A stretch of 64,000 nt of DNA from Branchiostoma lanceolatum (GCF_035083965.1 NC_089724.1:22162474-22226473); one strand, 5' to 3'. Positions 1 to 38,108 are shown, numbered from the stretch's first letter. Notes: generated by a model from the sequence alone, not told the origin. Program-made: numbers and translations.

Positions 1-1283
1 CTAGGCGTTCTTTCCCAAATGCTCAACTTGCAATATCTCAGGTGCTGCAGAGGTGGCCAAACCAAACCTCAGTTCTGAATAAGAACATCAAAGACTTCAA
101 TCAAGAGGTGCTTAACATGTCAAAAACATCGAACCTCATCTACATCAAACACTAGAAGCTAACACAGGATAATAGTCTCTACCTATCAGACCAGGTTCAC
201 TTAAACCCAAGAAGTGGCACCAAACACCTGGTCGCTGTGTTAAACGCATACTTGTTGCTCCGTCCAGATCAACTACAGGATAAATAAGTTCTTGAATCCC
301 TACTCACGCTGTATGAAACGTGACCCCCCTCTGTCAGAAAATCATCGGGCTCACACCTTCATGCGGCCGAAAACTTTACCGCGGATGTCCGATTCCATTC
401 ATTGACAACTTGTAGGCAACAACAACTGATAATTTTCTCTGTCAAAGAATCTTTTGGTGTGTGTTTTTTTGCACATCTTTTTTCCATTCGTTATATAACG
501 TTACTTTCTTTCCCCCTTTCAGTTTCTTCCCTTCAGTTCTTTTCTTTTCTTTTCATTTGTTTTTAATATGTACAGACACAAACGTTTCATTTCCCTCCAC
601 CGCTTATTCTATTTGGCTTTTAAGATTTTTTTTAACCTTTTCATTTCCTTAAAGGTGTCCTTGATACTCACATCTCAATATTACATTTGCTGTCCGATCA
701 GTTACAAGAGGACGGAAATTCACCTTGTACGTGAGTCCGTGGTAATTTGAGCATGTTCCTCAGTCTAAAACTGACAGGGCACGCTGCGCGCAAGAAAAGC
801 GACGTCTCAACGTGCCACAGAAAAGACTCAGAAAAGGGAAGTGTACGGACTACGGTCAAACTTTAACTTTAGAGGTCTAAGTTGATATCATTTTTTACCG
901 GGTTTGTTTGGGGGGTGTACGTGGACAAAACGATACATTTATGATGCAACTGCAAGTAATTTTACGTCTTTAGTGTGGTGAGAACGGAGGGATTCCAGGT
1001 TGGGTCATTTAGTGGCCGATGCACTTTGACCTCAACACCGATTTGGTTTCATCGCACTATATGACTGGTTTATATATGACAGGTTTATTGTAGTCATCAG
1101 GTCTGGTTAACATAGAGTCGATTAAATTTAAGATCAAAAACTTTAGACAAGATATCCCTGTCCGACCTGGCTTCAATCTACTAATCTAGATTAGATATTC
1201 ATTGTTTTAAAAAAAGTCCCTGTGTGCCTACCTAATACAAAAGTGGTTTCTCCTGCTGACCTCCCCATTGCCCTCTGTCCGCT
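1..1283. other. no gene seen; AT-rich flank
   Basis: I see no supported exon here. The stretch around 440-660 is very T-rich, which makes short open frames on the plus strand (461-750) that look like composition artefacts. The last 80 bases lead into the mitoregulin-like start and may hold its 5' leader. Confidence 0.5.
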
Positions 1284-1448
1284 ATGCCGTCCGACCGTGC
1301 GCTGGCCGTGTGTGCCGGGGTCTCCTTCTGTCTTGGCTTCGTTCTCGGCTGGAAGTCCAACTCTTGGTACAGGAAGTACCTGAAGTGGAAACGGGACCGT
1401 CTGCACTCCAAACTGAGGGACACACAGAAGAGAATAGACATCTCCTAG
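1284..1448 (+). CDS. MTLN: mitoregulin-like mitochondrial microprotein
   Basis: A single open exon of 54 codons plus TAG. Residues 5-22 form one hydrophobic segment ending in L21-G22-W23. A strongly basic amphipathic tail follows, with Y32-L-K-W35, R39-L40, K43-L44, T47-Q-K49 and I51-D52. The order LGW, YLxW, RL, KL, TQK, LD-like is that of vertebrate mitoregulin (MTLN, also called MOXI), which is about 56 residues and also has a single coding exon. In vertebrates it sits in the inner mitochondrial membrane, binds cardiolipin and assists respiratory supercomplexes and fatty-acid oxidation through the trifunctional protein. The start has G at -3, and the hydrophobic segment begins within five residues, as in the family. 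It is too short for most gene callers and is overlapped by longer chance frames. Family recognition is from memory of the motif pattern; transcription is unproven. Confidence 0.85.
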   Translation: MPSDRALAVCAGVSFCLGFVLGWKSNSWYRKYLKWKRDRLHSKLRDTQKRIDIS

Positions 1449-4400
1449 CGGTTCGACCAGGTGCTCGGTGGGGAGGGGGGCTGCCGCTGGTGGACTGCTG
1501 CTGCTATTTCTGGGCCGATTTCCTGGGCGTCACGTGCGTCGGTCTTCTCAGGATTCACTTTTCGTGTAGGTGCGTTTTATCAAACCGGTTATATCAAACC
1601 GGTACATGCCTACGCTAAACATTTTAGAATACCCTCAGCTTTGCAAAAATTATTGACGACATGTCATTTTGGATATGATCTTCCTGATTCCGTTATGTAT
1701 CATACATTACTAGTAGGGTTGATTCATCTTAGCACGTAAAAAAGTGCCATGAAAATGGGACTTTTTGAATTTGTGTTCAGTAGTCCTGGGCCGGGCTGAT
1801 AATGCTTAGGGCGCCTTTAAGAATGGTTATGTCTTGTATGCTTTGACATGGCAATATTGAAAGTGCTGCCCAGATGTCTTCAACATGAAATGGATACATG
1901 CAGAAATTAGCCGTCAACGTTTAAAAGCTGACCGTATACATACAATATAGCAGCTACAAGTAGTATTTTTCGAGTAGCATATAAATATATATATAGCACA
2001 TAGACATATAAATCACATCTTTCGATTCTCTGTCTTTCCAGAGAGGTGGAAGTTCGAACTGAGACACGTGCTGGAAGAAGAGTAATGAAGATGCCATGGA
2101 TGGACTTGTTGGAATCAGCGTCTCCTAGCGATTTTGTATTGAACTGCATATCAAGGATGCAGCTTGTATGGTTAATTACAAATCTCTGGCAGCTTCGAAT
2201 TTTCTGCGAGAACGTTTTACTGTGCTTGTGAATAAACGTAGTTAATATACTGCGACCTACATGTGGGTAGTGGTAGTTCTCTTTATGCAGAGGAAGACAC
2301 AAACGATCAGTGGTATATTGTGCATGTGGAACACATTTTGAGCTCTCGAATTTCCAGCAACAAACACTTCTGAATTATCACCAATTGACCAATAGCAACA
2401 AAGGAACTACGACTATTAATAGACCTTCATAATGCTGGATAGCAGTGCCGTTCAGCACTGCAGGTATGGGGCCCATAAGGGACCAGGCAAAACTCAGGGT
2501 CTCACAGCTCTCCTACAAGCAATAGAATATTTCAACTCGGGTATAAAGGGGTGACCTACGCAATTCATGAACCATTTCTGTGAAAATAATCTTTTATATG
2601 TAAGACTATACATAACTGAATAAATGCAGGATTTTCAATGGCCTTATGCTGACTCATTATATTGGTATTCAAAAGTATTTGGGAAATATGGTGACAAAAA
2701 AGTGATGTTTATAGACCTCTACACGTTTACAAACCTTGAGTATATATTTTCATCCTTCCCACCTGTTCCTCACCTAATATGCAGAAGATGTGTATTTCTT
2801 GATTTATCATTCTCTATCATTCATAACGCTTCGTGGAGCTAACAGCTTTTCCCACCCACTGGGGATTTCCGAACCTTCTCACAATAGACTATATTCGGGA
2901 CAAGTTCTCACGCGTCAGCCTTCAATATGCTTCTTCTCTGTAGTCACATAAGAAAACGTGTGGATTTTGGTCCTGTTTTGGTATACAGAAAGCAATCTGA
3001 TGCACAAGAATGATCATGACATTTCAGATAAGTCCCAATAAGTGTTTCAGCCTGCCCCTCCAACTGCCAGATAAGAACGCTTTCACTGAGCAGGAAGTGT
3101 TGCTGACGTAAAGCTAGCAAAGAGCACTTAGTGCTGCGGATAAGCGACGTTATGATGCATTAAGATTTTCAACGTAGATAGATATGGAAATATACATACT
3201 TGAAGTAAAAGCCATTAATGATAGAAGTTTGGAATTCAAAACAAAATGTACCGACAGCTCTTTGCGAGAGCCAACTCAAAGCTCTAGAATCGTATAGCAA
3301 TCGGCAAGGAATGCACCACCTAGTGTTTGAATAGCTTCTTATCATTTAAGAGTGACGCACGCATGCATGGTGACTGCATTTGCCAGCACGTCGGCAGAAC
3401 GTAAACGTTTAAGGTCTTGTTCGCGTATTTAGATTCATTTATTTGTGTTCTAAAACATATCTTATGCAACGACTGTTACTCCGATACAAGCGCAACGTTG
3501 ACCAAAGAGAACAAAAGAGATTCGGCAGTTATAATAGGTTTAAATAGCAGGCTAATTACCGTATGCGCATTACGTTCTGCCGACGTATGCGTAGGGCGAC
3601 AACGTCAGGGTACATACGGAGAAGGGAGAGTGCCGTGTTACAAACAAAGTTGCTGCACTCAACAAATGTATTCTCCATGTTACCCCCCCCCCCCCCAGTC
3701 TGATTACTGGTACCCCCGTCAGTGTCAGTACACTATATATCAGTCCTGACACGGGGAGAGTTCACGTTACAGACCATATAACAGATGTCATCTGTAACGG
3801 ACAGTTGATAAACTGGTGGACACGTAATGGGTGCAGTGCGCTGATGGATGATCATATACCCATCAGCTACAGTTGATCATGATGTGATATTAATGACAGT
3901 GTTGTAAATGACCATGCACATGTAACATCGGGTAGAGACTGTGCAGCGATTGGGTTGGTGTGGAGATGAATAGTCAAAACGTTCTCTCCGTTTCTAACAT
4001 TACTTCTATGAAAACTGTCTGTTTTTAGCTCCTTGATTAGCATGGACGAATATAAAACGTTAACATCCATATGTGAGTCATGCAGTTCACGTTTCATGCC
4101 CATATGTAGTGATATACGACGCACACAGAACACAGTTTCTACAGTCATACACAGTGCACAATAAATCATAAACTGTAGTACTTTTTCTGAACACTTTACT
4201 GAAATGCAGTAATATTGCTGATACTGTACATGTACCCTAGGTACTGACGTCAATGCGTGTACATGATGGCAGCAACACCTTTTAAACTAATCCGAGAGCT
4301 ATTCCTAACCATAACAAGTTTGCCACACTGGTTCATGTCTGTCCTACATCGTACGCTTTCAGCTACCGCCGCGCACCCAGCCTTATTAGAGATACGCCAG

Positions 4401-4977
4401 ACGAAGATAACTAGCTTTGAGTTTGTCCTTCACGCCTTGTACATGTAGTTCTCCCGTACTCGCAGTAGTGATGGCATGCTGGCTGACGTAACAAAGTTTA
4501 GCAGTAACTGTCTGTATTTCAATCCACCCGCTGAAACATCTCAGCTCGGCGTTCATAGTCACATTAAGCCGTAGGTAGCAGTCAAATAGACGAGCCTGGA
4601 GACAGATCTCTATCTGCACTGCTACCTTGTCCCCCCAACGACCCGGAGGTCAAGGGACTAGGAAGCTAGTAGTAGCAGTCAAACCCGGTGAGTGGATTAT
4701 ATCACTAACAGTTTCAGTTGGAAAAATTAAACTACAGACGGCATATACAATACGATACTCCTTTCACAGCTGGAAACCGAAGATAAAACGGCATAGTCTA
4801 CAATCTCCCCTGTCGCCATGAACTACAACGTTCGTGCCATGACAACAACAATTGACATTGCGTCTAATAAACGTCCTGTCCTACATGTAAGGCCAACGAC
4901 CTTTTCATTTATATGTCTTATATCGTGTACGTTGCCGGGTGAGCGACAACAGGTTGGGATTCGAGTCCAGAAGCCGG
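1449..4977. other. no gene seen
   Basis: No exon with convincing protein similarity on either strand. AATAAA occurs at 2230 and near 2618 on the plus strand and could serve the mitoregulin-like transcript. A run of C (about 3681-3697) sits beside a purine-poor stretch. The open frames at 1907-2302, 3417-3749 and 3867-4253 look random. Bases 4920-4977 read as a diverged tRNA-SINE fragment (a B-box-like GGGATTCGAGTCC) leading into the tandem repeat that follows. Confidence 0.45.
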
Positions 4978-5297
4978 ATCGCTAACCACTGCACCCCGCG
5001 CGCTGTCCCATCTCAGCTGAAGTGTCAGAGTTCCCGGCCGGATCACTAACCACTGCACCCCGCGCGCAGTCCCGTCTCAGTTGACTCGTGTCTGAGTTCC
5101 CGGCCGGATCGCTAACCACTGCACCCCGCGCGCTGTCCCGTCTCAGTTGAAGTGTCTGAGTTCCCAGTCGGATCACTAACCACTGTACCCCGCGCGCAGT
5201 CCCGTCTCTGTTGAAGTGTCTGAGTTCCCTGCCAGATCACTAACCACTGAGCCCCGCGCGCTGTCCCGTCTCAGTTGAAGTGTCTGAGTTCCCGGCA
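4978..5297. repeat. 64-bp tandem repeat, five units
   Basis: The motif GATC(G/A)CTAACCACTGCACC begins at 4978, 5041, 5107, 5171 and 5235 (spacings 63, 66, 64, 64). Each unit also carries CGCGCG and GAGTTCCCGGCC. On the minus strand the unit reads like the A-box start of a tRNA-derived SINE (GTGCAGTGGTTAGCGATC), so the array probably grew from a SINE fragment. It runs into the 3' end of the small membrane-protein frame at 5271-5489. Confidence 0.9.
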
Positions 5298-5489
5298 GAA
5301 CAGGATCCCCTGGATGATGAAGGCGTACACGACCAGGGACATGATGAGCACGGTGGCGATCATGGCTGAGGAGTACGTGTCCAGCCCCGCGCCCACAGAG
5401 TCCGCCGCCATGCTGCCGTTCCCGTACGTTAGGTTGTGATCCGGGGGCCCGCTCCCGTTCAGCGCCGTATCGTTCAGAAAACTGTCCAT
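5271..5489 (-). CDS. small single-pass membrane protein, unrecognised
   Basis: Open frame of 72 codons with a near-perfect start context (GTCACCATGG). Residues 1-39 are hydrophilic and carry four N-glycosylation sequons (N6-D-T, N11-G-S, N19-L-T, N24-G-S). Residues 42-64 form one strong membrane span. Only eight residues follow before TGA, and the last seven (from R66) are encoded inside the neighbouring 64-bp repeat. A glycosylated outer N-terminus, one span and a short inner tail is the layout of KCNE potassium-channel subunits and some other small accessory proteins, but I see no diagnostic KCNE residues. The tail may be truncated by repeat growth, or the real tail may lie on another exon; I see no good donor at the end of the span. 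The start and span are well supported; the family and 3' end are not. Confidence 0.55.
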   Translation of the reverse strand: MDSFLNDTALNGSGPPDHNLTYGNGSMAADSVGAGLDTYSSAMIATVLIMSLVVYAFIIQGILFCRELRHFN

Positions 5490-8400
5490 GGTGACATTAA
5501 AGCCCGGCTCTCAGTCCGCCCGCCATCCCTCCTATAGAACCTGTACCAACGTTAGCAAGGCATGGGCGATCAATGTAAACCTCAGAGAACCTGCGTATGG
5601 GAAATACCATTCAAGATCATATGGGGATTTTCCAAAATAATAGAATTACATTCATTTCATGGACTATTGTATGCACCATGAAGAAGTATGAATTCCTTTA
5701 CCTCAATGACCATGTGATGGCATATTTGTCTATTGCTCTGTCTTTTGCTTTGTTTTGTTCTCCTTGAAGAACCGAAAAGGGAGTGTCCCAAACATACACA
5801 AACAGTTTAAGATAGGATCTATTACATGCAACCTGGAAAGGGAAATTTCCAGAGCCACGTCTTTGTCATTTCATTTTTTTTTTAAATCTTGTTTTATTCA
5901 AGATTTGGCACGGCACCCCGTGATCTTTCTTTGGCTAAGGGCCAGTAAGAAAAGAAGGCAAATGTTGCTCTCATGTTGCACAATTCCGAAGAATAAAATT
6001 ATCTTTCAGTGACTACCAAGCACTCAAGACATTGCCATGACAGTATTTTACACTTTCCTTTCCGTTGAAAGATTACAACGAAAACAAAGCATTTCATCCC
6101 GATGCCTTCCGATCTTCCTGTCCATTACACTGTTTATTTCGCTACATGTCAAACTACCATCCATTACTAGCTGTAGTGTCCCAGCGTGTTAGTCAGGATG
6201 CGTTGTCCCTTTCGACCTATATAATGTCAAAATGACGAGGGTAAATGCTGACAGGGAACATCGTGAGACGTTTCCAGCTGACTCGCTTTCTGACAGCCGA
6301 CCGAAATAAGCAGTCAGGACACGCATTATATACAGCTAAGACACCGTCGTAACCATTCTTTCCGCGTAGGAAACATCTCTTTACATCCAGTAACAAGTGA
6401 ACATGTCGGGCTCTAAACATATGATGCCATTGACAACGACAATCCAAATTTAAAGTTATGGGTGTAGAGAGCAGAAGATGAGACGGAGAGAGCAAAAACA
6501 TCAAATAACTCTCGCCATTTAAGGTTCGAGATGTAATGTTTACAGACCAACGCGAAAAACTGTAAAGAAAAAATGAGATATCTAACGTCCACTTGCAACT
6601 GTGAAAAATCCGTTTTAGATTCGAGTTCTCACAATTGTCTGAATTGAAAAGGAAGCAGAAATTCCAATTTGTTTTCCACTGCATCCGTCCATGTCGTGGG
6701 TGATATCCGTGGCAGAATTGGTTCAGCCCAGGCTGTCTGAATAGTTTTGTGGAGGTCGTACAATGTATCAGATAGTCCAGCTATCGGCAGGGTAAAATCC
6801 TGTAATGCACTTTGTGGCATAGAGCAGGCTTTTATGAAAGACGTCAATTTGTAAGATGAATGAAAGGATTTCAGGATTTCAACGGAAACATGTGATCTTT
6901 TTAGATATACAGTGCATGGAGGATGGACTCATCGCTCGATCTAATCATGAAAACGTCATATACGTATTGAAACGGGAAGCCTCTTATCATCAAAATGACA
7001 TTTACTAGTCACACTTTCTCCGGGTAATAGTATGATACCACAAACATGTTTGCTTGAAAGAAATGTTTATTCCGCGATCCGGCTCGACTGAAAGTATACC
7101 ATGTGACCTGGGTTCATGCCCCTCTGTCCGCGTTGCCCTGTTATTCAGCACCGCCCATTCACACTATGCAGTTCTTCCGCTTTCCAAGGACACCGACTCA
7201 ATCAGTGGCTGGGCTGATAAAGTGATTCCTGCAAAGTTAAAGACTACTGAAAAGATTTGACCAGATGCAGAGGGGACTGGCCAGAATCTCTCTGCATCCT
7301 TCCGCTCCACTCTAGTCTCGCTCTATTCACTACAACTGAAACGAACATTGTAAGTATAGTGACGTCTCGGCGCACATCGATGTCAAACAAATCGTTGATA
7401 ATGAAATATGACAACTAATCTAGTTACATCCTCATTTGTTTGCCGTTATAATCAGACTGCAACGATACCATCAGGATGTTTGACTGATTAGAAATGATAA
7501 AAACAGCAATCATAGGGATCATATGAATTAAAACTCTATAGAGATGAGATGGCCTTATGAGTTGCTAGGATACCATTGATGTAAAAGCGAGGGGGGAACC
7601 TTCGTCCAGATACAACATCGACAACAGTAACATCAGATACAACAGCATTATCTGCAGGTTATGGCTCATAAGTATGGGTCAAACATAGTTATCGTCCTAG
7701 CCTTGGTGTTCAAATGAGCGCAAGTATAGGTGCTTTGTAGCATGACGTCATGGATGGTTTAGTTCGAACCTTGGGTCTGTCTGAGGACAAACTGCCTATA
7801 GTTGTTGAGAACTTGCTCTAAAGGGGGGGGGTACAATCGGAGGATAGAAGGGATGGAGTAGGAAAGAATGAAGTGGATGGGAGAAATGGAGATACGGAGA
7901 GGGGTGAGTGAGGGAGATACAATGTAGAGATGGCGAGAAATGGGGAACGGGAGAGAAGGACGGCCGGAGGGAGAGAGAAAGGTGAAAGAGAACGGTGGGA
8001 ATTGATGGAGTGAGAAAGGCGGAGTAAACCATGCTGTTCATCATACCCATTCCTCGGTATGACGTCAAACACCCGTAGTAACGTCCCAGGTGGGTTTCCT
8101 CTCCTAATCCTGTTAATACCCATGGAGGGGAGCCGACAAATAAGCGATCCTGTAATAAGCCGGGCCTGGCGGCTGTACGCTAACAGCCTACCTCTCCGTC
8201 TGAAAACCTGGATTATGTTCTTGCCCACACTAAGATCGGCTTAACAGAAAGTCCAGATTTCACTTGATCCCGAATTTGCTTTCAGAAGTACCCATCTTTG
8301 GCTCGTCTTTCACTATCATGATATTTTCTTCTTACCCACAGATTTTGCCACAGAAATTAAGCCGATCTCAATTAACTCAGATCCGTTCAAGACGAAATGT

Positions 8401-9184
8401 ATTCGCCCGTTTCCATGGTTACAATTTATGTTTATTATGCTCTGCAGGGTATATGTCGTATTTTTTTCCGACTGCCTATTGATACACGATCTATCGAAAA
8501 AAAAAAACATTTTAGATCTTAGACTCATGGCATAAATATAAGTGCGTTGTAAACCACATCGACAAATTCGTGCGACATTGTCGAGAAGAAAGGTTTTCTT
8601 ACCTGATCAGGGATTGTTCTGTTGTTGTCTGTTGGTATCTTCACTTCCAGCCGCGTTACACCGTTCTTGGTCTCCGCACACCGCCGTACAGAGTCTGAGA
8701 GAAATCTGCGCAGAAAATGACACCGTTACTGGTTACAATCTATCCCTGGAGCCCGTGCCGTGGCAGAATGTAACGTTACATCGCCTACAAATTCATACAT
8801 GATATCATGTCGTCCCTTGAGTGTATTCAACATACTTTGCTTCATAACATCATTAACGTCATAACGTCATTAGTAACATATCTACATGACGTGTAATCTA
8901 ATGCTATTTTAATAAATGACATCAGAATGGTAGTCATACAGTCCATATTAAATCTTGATATTACTGTAGTCAGAACAGCTGCCGACCTGTTTGTTATCTG
9001 TTTGCCATCATACAATTGCTGATCAGCAAAATATCCGACGGTTCTTCTCTAGACTAAAACTGACATTCCAAGAGTTAGACGATATAACGAAAGCTACTCA
9101 CCGCTTGCTGTGAAGTTGCAAGGCGTTAAAAGCAGGTTATCCATGAATGCTGTGTGAGGGTTAGGGCGGGTTGTTCATGTCATC
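5490..9184. other. no gene seen; purine tract
   Basis: No supported exon. Bases 7821-8020 are a long purine-rich tract on the plus strand, which produces Ser/Pro/Leu-rich chance frames on the minus strand. The 155-codon minus frame at 6217-6684 has no recognisable domain and is of a length expected by chance. Nothing else stands out. Confidence 0.45.
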
Positions 9185-9475
9185 TTAATGAACGGGACCA
9201 ATCCTCACTGATCTAACGGTCCTTTGTGGCAGTAGGTCATCAGGAACATAAGCTCACTGCTGGCCAGGAGAATACACGGGATTCGAATCCAAAGGACCGT
9301 ACCATTGCTGTCAAGGGAAAACGGACGACCGCGATGCTCACATATGTCCTGAACCCGAACCAACTCTTTACATGCAAAATGTGATGTGTACATGGGTACA
9401 GGTGGCGTTTTTATCGCTGGCCAAAGTGTTACTGAACTCCGCGCACAGAGCCTAAAAATCAATCAATCAATCAAA
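9185..9475. repeat. SINE-like element with AATC tail
   Basis: Ends in a short simple tail (AATCAATCAATCAATC, about 9457-9472). It contains CCTTTGTGGCAGTAGG near 9220, nearly the same as CCTTTGTGGCATTAGG in the element at 23190-23281. Shared core plus short tandem tail suggests two copies of one non-autonomous retroelement. Borders are approximate. Confidence 0.4.
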
Positions 9476-9689
9476 CAAAACATTCGGCAAGGCTGACCAT
9501 TATATCAACTCGTGTTTTTTTTTCAATCATAGAGGTCATTCTAAATATATTTTCGAAGACGTATGGACCTGTTAACCGCTTGATTGGCTGATTTTTGTTA
9601 CACCGTCTTGGAAATAAGAAAATCTCCAGTTAAAAAAAGATAACAAGAGCTCCACGACCTCATATTTCCATGAACAATTCTATTCATGC

Positions 9690-10640
9690 AAATGACTTAA
9701 ACATTTGCATAACATATGCTTGGTCATAAACACCTTTATCTACCTTACACATGTTGCAATATTGACAGTCCTATAATTTTCCATTTCTATTTGCATAATT
9801 GGTATCTGTTTATGCTCCACTTCCCATAAACTACATACGTTACATGTATTTGAGTCTGATAATGGAAAACACTGCAAATATAGATTTTCATCATTAGCTA
9901 TGCAAATTAAGTCACAATTAGCATAATTTACACTTCATTATATATATCTCTGTCTAAGCTACCCGCATACTAAATATCATATTGACGGTCCTGTAATTTT
10001 TCTAATAAGATGAGATATGGTGTTTTGCATTAATTATGCAAATAAGGAATTTATTTGCATAATTGGTATCTGTTGATGATCCACTTTCCATAAACTACAT
10101 ACGTTACATGTATTTGAGTCTGATAATGGCAAAACACTGCAAATATAGATTTTCCTCAATAGCTATGCAAATTAAGTCCCAATTAGCATAATTTGTACTT
10201 CATTGTGTATATCTCTATCTAAGCTACCTGCATACTAAATATCATGGAAATCCGTCGTTCCTTTGTTCAGTTATTCTCCTTAGATGATTTTCACAAAAAC
10301 GCCCCTGCAGTTCCAGAGGGAGCTGCTAGGAGGTCCAAACCCACACCACGTCTTCATTACACCACAAGCTATCTGCCACCAAAAAATCAAGACCACAGCA
10401 CGTCCAGGTCAAAAGATACAAAAATGGAATTTCTGCTGCAGTACCAAGGTCACATACCAGGGGGCCCAAAATCGACCTTGAATTTCGGCTTCACAACACC
10501 TGCCCACATACCAAATATCATCGTAATCCATCAAGAGGCTCTTAAGTTATGCTGACTAGAGTGGTCCGGAAACACAAACAGACAAACAGACATACACACC
10601 CAAAACAATATCTCCATTTTTCATGGAGATAACAAGGATT
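9690..10640. repeat. interspersed repeat with 264-bp internal duplication
   Basis: The block starting TTGCATAATTGGTATCTG occurs at 9791 and again at 10055. Both copies run through a shared ATAAACTACATACGTTACAT stretch and on to CTAAGCTACC and CATACTAAATATCAT. Downstream it carries CCAGGGGGCCCAAAATCGAC, also found three times at 38.7-39.5 kb, and it ends in a hairpin at 10609-10631 (TATCTCCAT, five-base loop, ATGGAGATA). The same ending occurs at 39634-39667, so both are members of one transposable-element family. Confidence 0.85.
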
Positions 10641-11493
10641 AATTGTTGTTATAACACGTTCTGTGACACGTGAAACCATTCTATAAGCTTCAAGAAATCA
10701 GGCGTCTTTTTTTCTCAGACAGGGCAAAAAGCCCAGAGGGCATCTCTGATGCGGCAATTGTTGCGTTCAGTAGATATCACAGAAGTACATTTGCCGATCT
10801 GAAAGCGGCATGTTTTCAGACGTGCCTGGGGGAGTGGGTTAAATCATCCTTATCGTCCTCAAATCAAATCTACTGCCGAACTCTTAGAAAATATCATACT
10901 TTACTCTCCATATTATCATGACATTAAGTTCACATCATGTCCAATAGCCTTGTCATCTATCACAATGTCCTTCATCACTTTTTCTCACCTTTTAACCCTG
11001 GCGCCTGTACAACAGTATCTATCCAGGAATCGCAACTCCTCTAATACCACTCAAGCTGATGTTTCCATGCTTCAACACAACAGCATCGTTTCCTCGTGGC
11101 TTTCATGATGTCTGGGAAGAAGTTCCTGTAATGCTTAGTATCTTCTTTTTTATTCTACAAAATTTTCAATGTATAAACTCACTATAAAGTATAGTAGTAA
11201 ACAAAAGAAAACTATGAAAACCTATTTATTTGTGTAAGTTGTCAAATATTCATCAACTTTAACACATAGGAGAAAGACACTGGTACCGAATGCTTTGTTT
11301 ATTGTTAGTTTGTCTACCTCTGTTAGTTTGGAAACCTTTGCACAAGTTTGTAATAATTTACAGGTGAACATCATCACATTATTTATTAGAACGCAATGAT
11401 CTGACAAGCGAGGGCCCTGTACAGAAAAAACATAAATAACATAACCCTGACGCTCCATGTGGCATCATATATATGAAATGAAGTATCCATTCA

Positions 11494-11499
11494 TTTATT
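11494..11499 (-). terminator. candidate polyadenylation signal of the ferlin gene
   Basis: AATAAA on the minus strand, about 620 bases after the ferlin stop codon. Further minus-strand AATAAA copies lie at 11382-11387 and 11225-11230. Which one is used cannot be told from sequence alone. Confidence 0.3.
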
Positions 11500-12120
11500 G
11501 CACAATAAAATGTGGCGTATAACACAACTGTATCAGTTTTGCCTGATGTTGTGCAGGGATTGTCATATTATTTGAAATATCAACATTTCAACATATCATT
11601 TTGCTCTTCCTGTATCCTTAAAAGCTCTGAATTTTTTTTTATCCTCACAGAACCCCAACTTACTTCCTGGTCTGTCCAAAATCCATTTTGTTCGTGTGGT
11701 TAATGATCAGTGACTTAAAATCAAGTAGCAGTAGTGCAACGTGCATCATATACCGTGCCAACTATAATTGTTATTATGTGCATATATACATTATGTAAAA
11801 AGCTTCACATCTTTCTATACTTGTACTTGTACAAGAGCATTGATTCAATGTTAAATCTGAACTTGACTTTTCTTCATGTACATATTGATGATTGCACTTA
11901 TAATAATATGATATCAACTTCGAAACACTCTATGTATAACACAATGACTTTGACACCGAAACGTACATACAGAGCAATGTAATGATTTATGTGTTGCATA
12001 GGTTTGACACATTGCGATATGTGGTTATGTAGTGTACTTAACGATGGAGGTTCCTATTTTGCATGATTTTGACTCGCTGCTGAGTAATGCGATTCCAATA
12101 TTCTTCATGTTCATTGTCAC

Positions 12121-37369
<25,249 letters not shown>

Positions 37370-38108
37370 GATTGGGGCGACCTTGTGGGGGACTTGTCAG
37401 ACGGCATACCGTACTGACTCTATTAGCCTCGGGTTATCTGTGGCGCAGAGCCGGTACGGTCTACCTACGTAACACTAGGCTTCTGAACCTTAAGTAAGAA
37501 ACTAGTACCACACACAAGGATGTAAAGTGGTGGCGATTGTCTACAATGCTCAGATTGTGGCTTTCCGTATCCTCTCAGGACTGTAACGCATACATCCAGT
37601 GTGCTTCTCACTTTTTGCGTAAAAGGAAGAGAGAAAGAAAAGGTTTCGACATGGCATGACTTTCGGCTTTTATTTCTCTTTTACTTGGCAGATTCACTCA
37701 ATGCAACCTGCCCCAGATACACCTGTTACATGCAACGTGTTGTTATGCTAACCTGGCATATTGGTTATTGTCCTATTTTAGGACGCATAATTATACTTCC
37801 ATGTTTCATTTGCAACATAACATTAGTTATAGCTAACGTTATATCAGTATCTTAGATTTCTGAATAGGATGACCTTCGATGCGAGTGAATTCCGCTTGAA
37901 TTGACATTGATATAAACCTGTGAGAAGTCTTAAAGTATGCATCAAATTTATTTTTAAAAATTCGGATAGTAAATTTATTGTCAGCAGCCTGATGCTTTCT
38001 TGCGCTAAAAATTCGTTCTAAACTTTTGTCTCTGTAAAGACAATCGCAATTCTTCCCTCGTCTCCCTGCTTCCCCTGCAACTGATCCTGAACCTTCCCTG
38101 GGATCGTC
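37370..38108. promoter_or_regulatory. 739-bp spacer holding the presumed ferlin promoter
   Basis: Lies between the ferlin start codon and the stop codon of the upstream gene on the same strand. Two minus-strand AATAAA signals (37947-37952 and 37974-37979) lie about 130-160 bases after that stop and probably end the upstream transcript. That would leave under 600 bases for the ferlin promoter and 5' leader, unless a non-coding first exon lies elsewhere. I see no clear TATA box. Confidence 0.4.
37947..37979 (-). terminator. paired polyadenylation signals of the deaminase-like gene
   Basis: AATAAA on the minus strand at 37974-37979 and 37947-37952, a suitable distance past the TGA at 38109-38111. 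Confidence 0.5.

Noticed and set aside
1268-1618. 116-codon plus-strand frame overlapping the mitoregulin-like gene
   Set aside because: It is in a different frame from the conserved 54-codon peptide and has no similarity of its own.
6217-6684. 155-codon minus-strand open frame
   Set aside because: No domain, no splice-consistent neighbours, chance length.
7796-8228. Ser/Pro/Leu-rich minus-strand frames
   Set aside because: Product of a homopurine tract on the plus strand.
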